This document shows positions 10,319 to 11,775 of a stretch of 11,775 nt of DNA, piece by piece. A program made the translations under genes and the position numbers. The stretch comes from Clostridia bacterium (GTDB taxonomy: Bacteria > Bacillota > Clostridia > Christensenellales > Borkfalkiaceae). The notes beneath the pieces were generated by a model. It did no database searches and was not told where the DNA came from. It worked only from the letters and a program-made list of their open reading frames with translations. The stretch lies in NCBI GenBank assembly GCA_017620875.1, contig JAGAUH010000280.1, forward strand, positions 1-11,775, in the 5' to 3' direction. Every line of letters starts with the position of its first letter. Positions within the stretch are counted from its first letter, which is position 1.

Positions 10319-11775
10319 ATGAGTTTAAAAAGGAAAATAGCAATTACAATTTTAGCACTTTGCTTTATATTTGCTACGCTTTTAGGTGTAGTTGGCTATA
10401 AAGCAAACACAACTTTAACCGTTTACGCTGCAAACGAACTAACGGAAACTGAGTATTACGCTCAATTAACCCATTATGGTAGTTCTGGTACAAATGATGC
10501 GAATAAGATAGCAAATTCCAAAAACCGTGCAAGAATAAGTTTCTCTATCAAAATGGCGACAGGTACTAATATTACTTTTAAAGGTGATACATCTGTTTAT
10601 AAGTGGGCAGTAAACGAAATGTCTGCTCCTTATGCAATTTGGGGTTCTGTTTTGCTAGATACTGGTTGGAAAACGGATAATTCAACTTATGCTATAACTC
10701 AAGATTGCTACCCTACAATAGTAATAACGAGAAATGATAGTGCAGTATTAACAGATGATGAACTTTACGCTATAAAGGATTGGTTTACGGTTAGCGGAAC
10801 AAAAGTTTCGCCAACTACAACTTCTACTAGCGGAAGTCTTACCACGGATGAATACAATTCTCAAGTGGCAAGTTTTGGTAGTCTTCCTTGGCAAAATACA
10901 CTAAGAAGAGCAAGGCTTACTATTGCAATAAGATTACGTAAAGGTGCAGTGGTTACTTTTAAAGGCAATACTTCTACTTATAATTGGGGCGTTATAGAAA
11001 CAAATAATCCTAGCCAATTTGTAGAAGGTGCTTATTTAGATAGTGGATGGCTAGGGACTGCCACTTCTTACACAACTAAATTAGACGGAGTGTATTTAGT
11101 GTTGACAATTAAAGGTGCTACGGATGACAGTGCCGCCGTAAATTTATCAAGCACTGACCTAACATCTATACATTCGTTATTTAGTATAACCGCAACCAAA
11201 TTAGGTGGCGATACCATTGCCGACGTAGAGCAAAAAGACTATGCGATAAATTCTATTGCTCATAGGGGAGTTCCGTATTACGCACCAGAAAACACTTTAC
11301 CTGCTTACGAATTGGCAGCAGACCAAGGTTTTAAAATGGTAGAGTGTGATATTTCGTTTACTAGCGACGGAGAGCCCGTATTATTACACGACGATACGAT
11401 AGCCCGTACTAGTAATGGTAGCGGTAACGTTAGTGATATGACAACAGAACAACTAAAAACGTACGACTTTGGTAGTTGGATGGGACACGAATATGCAGAA
11501 ACAAAAATCCCTACGCTAGCAGAATTTTTAGATTGTTGTATAACTAACAATTTGCATCCGTATATCGAACTAAAGGGAACTATAACGGATGAACAAGCAC
11601 AAAAGTTGATAGACGTAGTAACAAACAAAGGCATGCTAAAAAAGGTTACTTGGATATCTTACGGGACTGAAAACTTGGCTAAAATTGCTACTTTAGATAG
11701 CACGGCTAGGGTAGGTCGCGTTGCAAGTAATAGTACTAGTTTTACAATTACGGAAGATTGGTTAGAAACACAATA
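10319..11775 (+). CDS. Secreted glycerophosphodiester phosphodiesterase with duplicated N-terminal domain (3' truncated)
   Basis: The frame is open from ATG at 10319 (TGGAGA 6 nt upstream) to the window end, 485 residues seen. A signal peptide is clear: SLKRK, a hydrophobic core at 7-24, and likely cleavage after TVYA (37). Residues about 41-162 and 174-294 are two copies of an unrecognised domain: compare TFKGDTSVYKWAV (86-98) with TFKGNTSTYNWGV (213-225), then DTGW/DSGW. They may bind cell-wall or host polymer. From about 310 a GDPD domain begins: IAHRG (313-317), APENTLPAYELA (322-333), VECDISFTSDG (341-351, E342 and D344 as metal ligands) and LLHDDTIART (355-364). These are all the catalytic residues of glycerophosphodiesterases, which release glycerol-3-phosphate from lipid-derived or teichoic acid glycerophosphodiesters outside the cell. 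The last part of the barrel and any C-terminal anchor are outside the window. Confidence 0.92.
   Translation, partial: MSLKRKIAITILALCFIFATLLGVVGYKANTTLTVYAANELTETEYYAQLTHYGSSGTNDANKIANSKNRARISFSIKMATGTNITFKGDTSVYKWAVNEMSAPYAIWGSVLLDTGWKTDNSTYAITQDCYPTIVITRNDSAVLTDDELYAIKDWFTVSGTKVSPTTTSTSGSLTTDEYNSQVASFGSLPWQNTLRRARLTIAIRLRKGAVVTFKGNTSTYNWGVIETNNPSQFVEGAYLDSGWLGTATSYTTKLDGVYLVLTIKGATDDSAAVNLSSTDLTSIHSLFSITATKLGGDTIADVEQKDYAINSIAHRGVPYYAPENTLPAYELAADQGFKMVECDISFTSDGEPVLLHDDTIARTSNGSGNVSDMTTEQLKTYDFGSWMGHEYAETKIPTLAEFLDCCITNNLHPYIELKGTITDEQAQKLIDVVTNKGMLKKVTWISYGTENLAKIATLDSTARVGRVASNSTSFTITEDWLETQ

Noticed and set aside
11305-11634. 109-codon minus-strand frame inside the phosphodiesterase gene
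   Set aside because: It is antisense to conserved catalytic GDPD codons and has no independent support.
1-11775. No gene in the window ends in TGA, suggesting a recoded TGA
   Set aside because: All genes use TGG for Trp and no in-frame TGA interrupts a conserved domain. In AT-rich genomes TAA dominates, so the sample is too small.

Overview
The window looks like a low-GC Bacillota (Firmicutes) chromosome, probably an anaerobic, gut-type Clostridia-like lineage. This is an inference from strong AT-rich codon use, TAA/TAG stops, AAGGAG/AGGAGG ribosome binding sites, TTGACA/TATAAT promoters, and a FeoA-FeoA-FeoB plus Cys-rich FeoB-associated protein operon. No tRNA, rRNA, CRISPR array or transposase gene is visible.

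Layout. (1) 1-685: the 3' end of a type III-like DNA methyltransferase (mod), then a small Smr-domain protein with a TTG start, closed by a strong terminator. No res gene follows. (2) 687-2404: a minus-strand pair, a ZIP-family (ZupT-like) metal transporter and a small nitroreductase. They are separated by an imperfect palindrome of about 157 bp centred on GTATAC. (3) 2462-5524: the ferrous iron uptake operon feoA-feoA-feoB plus a Cys-rich membrane protein. It has a near-perfect promoter and three copies of a GTTAGC-N4-GCTAAC operator, one of them inside the operon just before feoB. (4) 5675-8702: a four-gene cassette encoding a macrodomain fused to a C-terminal putative helix-turn-helix, a von Willebrand A (vWA) protein with an intact metal site, a tiny membrane protein that appears frameshifted, and an ADP-ribosylglycohydrolase. 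Two separate ADP-ribose-handling enzymes with a vWA protein and a membrane peptide make this the best candidate for an uncharacterised ADP-ribose signalling, stress or defence module. (5) 8749-9918: a divergent XRE repressor and two unrecognised proteins. A perfect TCCTACA-N3-TGTAGGA operator fills exactly the 17-bp spacer of the rightward promoter. (6) 9919-10318: 400 bp without a gene, holding a palindromic repeat, two strong promoters and hairpins. (7) 10319-end: the 5' part of a secreted glycerophosphodiester phosphodiesterase with two tandem N-terminal domains, running off the window.

The iron (Feo) and divalent-metal (ZIP) genes share a 240-bp divergent control region with separate candidate operators. 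The methyltransferase/Smr pair, the ADP-ribose cassette and the XRE unit look like independent accessory modules bounded by terminators and small palindromic repeats. One repeat type occurs twice, each time just after a terminator.
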